Part shown: positions 5,396 through 8,228 of the stretch, piece after piece
How the letters are laid out: each line of letters opens with the position of its first letter
Position numbering within the stretch: the stretch's first letter is position 1
NCBI GenBank assembly: GCA_945907085.1
Contig: CAMDSS010000074.1
Coordinates: 1-8,228 of the forward strand
Origin: Cyanobium sp. NIES-981
GTDB taxonomy: Bacteria > Cyanobacteriota > Cyanobacteriia > PCC-6307 > Cyanobiaceae
DNA length: 8,228 bases
Direction of reading: 5' to 3'
Notes under the pieces: model-generated
The model's database searches: none
The model's input: only the letters and a program-made list of their open reading frames with translations
Told to the model about the DNA's origin: nothing
Position numbers and translations under genes: made by a program

Positions 5396-5487
5396 TGCGG
5401 ATCAACCATTGCTGCAGAGCCTATGGGCCAAGCCCGCGTCAGGACTTAAAGCTTCGTAAGCTTGCTCCAATTGCCCAGTTAGCGCCG
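5396..5487. promoter_or_regulatory. Divergent dapB/chlH control region with a small dyad
   Basis: These 92 bases must carry the start signals for both genes. The most visible element is AAGCTT repeated across a three-base gap (5449-5463). Because AAGCTT is its own reverse complement, the pair is both a direct repeat and a possible 6-base-pair hairpin; it ends 24 bases before the chlH ATG. No strong -35/-10 pair and no Shine-Dalgarno before chlH is evident, and I see no HLR1-like site. The dyad might be an operator or an early-transcript structure, which is inference. Confidence 0.45.
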
Positions 5488-8228
5488 ATGTTCACGCAGG
5501 TCCGCTCCGCCAACCGCCGAGTCAGCCCCGCAGACGTGAACGGTCGCGCCGTGATGAAGGCGGTTTATTTGGTGCTTGAGCCCCAGTACCAAAACTCCCT
5601 CACCCAGGCCGCCACCTCGCTCAACGACCAGAACGGCCCCCTGGCGATCGAACTGAGCGGCTACCTGATTGAGGAACTCCGGGATCCCCAGAACTACGCC
5701 GACTTCTGCGCCGATGTGGCCGAAGCCGATGTGTTCATCGCTTCCTTGATCTTCATCGAAGATCTGGCCCAAAAGGTGGTGGAGGCCGTTGCCCCCCACC
5801 GCGACCGGCTCAAGGCCGTCGTGGTGTTCCCCTCCATGCCGGAGGTGATGCGCCTCAACAAACTCGGCACCTTCTCGATGGCCCAGTTGGGCCAGAGCAA
5901 GAGTGCCATTGCCAGCTTCATGAAGAAGCGCAAGGAGGCCGGTGGTGCTGGCTTCCAGGACGCCATGCTGAAACTGCTCAACACCCTGCCCACGGTGTTG
6001 AAGTATTTGCCGGTGGAGAAGGCCCAGGATGCCCGCTCCTTCATGCTCAGTTTCCAGTACTGGCTGGGCGGCACGCCGGACAACCTCCGGAATTTTCTGC
6101 TGATGCTTGCGGACAAATACGTCTTCCCCAAAGGTGAAGACGGTCGCCCCGAGCTCGCCATTGCCGATCCGGTGGTCTTTTCAGACCTCGGCATCTGGCA
6201 CCCCATGGCCCCGGGGATGTTCGAAGACCTCAAGGAATACCTCAATTGGACCGCGAGCCGCAGCGAGCTCTCCGAAGAGGCACGCAAGGGTCCGGTGATC
6301 GGCCTGGTGCTCCAGCGCAGCCACATCGTCACCGGCGATGAAGCCCACTACGTGGCGGTGATCCAAGAGCTCGAGTACCGCGGTGCCACCGTGATTCCCG
6401 TCTTCTGCGGCGGCCTCGACTTCACCAAACCGGTGAATGCCTTCTTCAAGGACCCCCTCAACCCCGACCAACCCATCGTGGATGCCGTGGTGAGCCTCAC
6501 GGGTTTTGCCCTGGTCGGAGGCCCCGCCCGCCAGGACCATCCCAAGGCCATCGAGGTGCTCAAGAGCCTCAACCGCCCCTACATGGTGGCCCTGCCCCTG
6601 GTGTTTCAAACCACCCAGGAATGGGAGGAGAGCGATCTGGGCCTCCACCCCGTGCAGGTTGCCTTGCAGATCGCCATCCCCGAGCTGGATGGCGCCATTG
6701 AACCCATCGTGCTCTCCGGCCGGGACGACGCCACCGGCAAGGCCCACACCCTGCAAGACCGGGTGGATGCGATCGCCGAACGGGCGATTCGCTGGGCCTC
6801 CTTGCGCACCAAGCCCCGGGCCGAGAAAAAGCTGGCCATCACGGTGTTCAGCTTCCCTCCTGACAAGGGCAACGTGGGCACCGCGGCCTACCTGGATGTC
6901 TTCGGCTCGATCTACCGGGTGCTCGAAGAAATGAAGGCCAAGGGCTACGCCATCGACGACATGCCCCGCACGCCGAAGGCCTTGATGGAAGCCGTGCTGA
7001 GTGATCCGGAAGCCCTCGCCGGCGCCCCGGAACTCGCCATTGCCCACCGCATGAGCGTGGAGGAGTACGAGCGGCTCACCCCCTATTCCGAACGGCTCGA
7101 AGAAAACTGGGGCAAACCCCCCGGCAACCTCAACTCCGACGGCACCAACCTGCTGATCTACGGCCGCCACTTCGGCAATGTGTTTGTGGGGGTCCAACCC
7201 ACCTTTGGCTACGAAGGCGACCCCATGCGGTTGCTCTACTCCCGCAGTGCCAGCCCCCACCACGGGTTTGCCGCCTACTACACCTACTTGGAGAAGGTGT
7301 GGCAAGCCGATGCAGTCCTGCACTTCGGCACCCACGGCTCCCTGGAGTTCATGCCCGGCAAACAGATGGGCATGAGCGAAACCTGCTACCCCGATTCCCT
7401 CATCGGCGGGCTGCCCAACCTCTACTACTACGCCGCTAATAACCCCTCCGAGGCCACGATCGCCAAACGTCGCGGTTATGCCTCCACGATTTCCTATCTC
7501 ACCCCACCAGCGGAAAATGCTGGCCTCTACAAGGGTCTGAAGGAACTCGGCGAACTGGTGGGTTCCTACCAGCAGCTGCGCGAAAGCTCCCGGGGGGTTC
7601 AGATCGTGAACGCCATGGTGGAAACGGCACGCCAATGCAACCTCGACAAGGACGTAGCCCTGCCAGAGCTGGATGCCTCTGAGATCGACCTGGATGCCCG
7701 GGATGCGGTTGTGGGCGCGGTCTATCGCCAATTGATGGAGATCGAAAGCCGGCTGCTGCCCTGCGGCCTGCACACCATCGGCAAGCCCCCCACCGCCGAG
7801 GAAGCGATCGCCACCCTGGTCAACATCGCAGCCCTGGAGCGCGAAGAGGATGGGCTCCGCTCCCTGCCAGCCCTGCTGGCGGAAAGCTTTGGTCGCACCA
7901 TCGACGACGTCTACAAAGGCAACGACGATGGCGTCCTCGTCGATGTGGAGCTCAACCGCACGATCACCGAGGTCTGCCGCGCTGCCGTTGGCGCCATGGT
8001 GAAATCCGTCACCGGCGCCGATGGCCGCGTCGACCTGCGGGGCCAGTTCGGCTGGTTCTTCAACCTGCTGGAGCGCTTTGGCTTCAAACTGCCCAGCCCT
8101 TGGCTGGGCGCTTGCAACGCTGCCGGCTTCCCCGGGGTGGACCAGGCCGAACTCGACAAGCTGTTTGGCTACCTGCGCTTCTGCCTGGAGCAGATCTGCG
8201 CAGACATGGAAATGGAAAGCCTGCTGCG
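5488..8228 (+). CDS. chlH: Magnesium chelatase subunit H, 5' two thirds (cut by right window edge)
   Basis: ChlH is the large porphyrin-binding and catalytic subunit of the ATP-dependent Mg chelatase. With ChlI, ChlD and the activator GUN4 it inserts Mg2+ into protoporphyrin IX at the branch to chlorophyll. The window holds 913 codons without a stop; the family is about 1,330 residues long. The N-terminal domain (about 20-180; LSGYLIEELRDP at 57-68, FPSMPEVMRLNKLGTFSMAQ at 114-133) is typical. The CobN-like body follows, with SLTGFALVGGPARQDHPKA (336-354) and the invariant HFGTHGSLEFMPGKQMG (612-628). No insertion, frameshift or missing motif is seen. The start at 5488 gives MFTQVRS, matching the usual MFT opening; the next ATG is at 5554. 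The missing third holds the rest of the body. Confidence 0.98.
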   Translation, partial: MFTQVRSANRRVSPADVNGRAVMKAVYLVLEPQYQNSLTQAATSLNDQNGPLAIELSGYLIEELRDPQNYADFCADVAEADVFIASLIFIEDLAQKVVEAVAPHRDRLKAVVVFPSMPEVMRLNKLGTFSMAQLGQSKSAIASFMKKRKEAGGAGFQDAMLKLLNTLPTVLKYLPVEKAQDARSFMLSFQYWLGGTPDNLRNFLLMLADKYVFPKGEDGRPELAIADPVVFSDLGIWHPMAPGMFEDLKEYLNWTASRSELSEEARKGPVIGLVLQRSHIVTGDEAHYVAVIQELEYRGATVIPVFCGGLDFTKPVNAFFKDPLNPDQPIVDAVVSLTGFALVGGPARQDHPKAIEVLKSLNRPYMVALPLVFQTTQEWEESDLGLHPVQVALQIAIPELDGAIEPIVLSGRDDATGKAHTLQDRVDAIAERAIRWASLRTKPRAEKKLAITVFSFPPDKGNVGTAAYLDVFGSIYRVLEEMKAKGYAIDDMPRTPKALMEAVLSDPEALAGAPELAIAHRMSVEEYERLTPYSERLEENWGKPPGNLNSDGTNLLIYGRHFGNVFVGVQPTFGYEGDPMRLLYSRSASPHHGFAAYYTYLEKVWQADAVLHFGTHGSLEFMPGKQMGMSETCYPDSLIGGLPNLYYYAANNPSEATIAKRRGYASTISYLTPPAENAGLYKGLKELGELVGSYQQLRESSRGVQIVNAMVETARQCNLDKDVALPELDASEIDLDARDAVVGAVYRQLMEIESRLLPCGLHTIGKPPTAEEAIATLVNIAALEREEDGLRSLPALLAESFGRTIDDVYKGNDDGVLVDVELNRTITEVCRAAVGAMVKSVTGADGRVDLRGQFGWFFNLLERFGFKLPSPWLGACNAAGFPGVDQAELDKLFGYLRFCLEQICADMEMESLL

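Noticed and set aside
4274..5449. 391-codon open frame on the plus strand
   Set aside because: Antisense to dapB and the membrane-protein gene; composition is typical of a shadow frame in high-GC DNA and no domain is visible.
6181..7773. 530-codon open frame on the minus strand
   Set aside because: It lies wholly antisense to chlH, whose protein is unmistakable. Its His/Gly/Val-rich product is what a GC-biased third position yields on the opposite strand, and it has no recognisable motif.
6769..7811. HIP1 palindromes (GCGATCGC) at 6769-6776 and 7804-7811
   Set aside because: Two copies in 8.2 kb is too few to call enrichment; many cyanobacteria carry far more, and both lie in chlH coding sequence.
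1..8228. Mobile elements, CRISPR, toxin-antitoxin or defence genes
   Set aside because: No transposase, integrase, regularly spaced repeats, tRNA-like boundary or compositional break was seen; all genes look like resident core genes.

Overview
The window looks like a stretch of core chromosome from a high-GC picocyanobacterium (Synechococcus/Cyanobium type). The evidence is a Mg-chelatase ChlH of the oxygenic-phototroph type, a high-light-inducible chlorophyll-binding protein (HLIP), and three small families I know only or mainly from cyanobacteria (DUF3038, DUF4335, DUF2949). Genes are packed tightly with very short spacers. There is no sign of a mobile element, CRISPR array, rRNA or tRNA.

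Layout from left to right. Positions 1-1428 hold three minus-strand genes joined by overlapping stop/start codons: DUF3038 (886-1428), then DUF4335 with one C-terminal membrane helix (206-886), then an unrecognised protein cut by the window edge (1-209). Divergent from these after a 41-base gap is apt (1470-2021, plus), adenine phosphoribosyltransferase. Its 3' end overlaps by 14 bases the end of a small minus-strand DUF2949 gene (2008-2268). That gene lies 5 bases downstream of a UbiH/VisC-type FAD monooxygenase (2274-3452, minus). Next upstream is an hli gene (3587-3838, minus), which has a strong intrinsic terminator (3472-3499) and an HLR1-like element (3855-3874) just before its start. 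Further upstream are a two-helix membrane protein of unknown function (3892-4539, minus) and dapB (4553-5395, minus), probably one transcript. A 92-base divergent spacer separates dapB from chlH (5488 to the window end, plus), which is cut after 913 codons.

The genes serve nucleotide salvage (apt), lysine/diaminopimelate synthesis (dapB), chlorophyll synthesis (chlH), light stress (hli) and possibly quinone or other aromatic hydroxylation (FAD monooxygenase). They do not form one pathway. I see no clear new multi-gene system. The best leads are the translationally coupled DUF3038-DUF4335-unknown cluster, the HLR1-like site over the likely hli promoter, the altered FAD motif in the monooxygenase, and the crowded hli-monooxygenase junction with its 12-base repeats. 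No gene-free stretch exceeds 300 bases; the longest is 134 bases (3453-3586).
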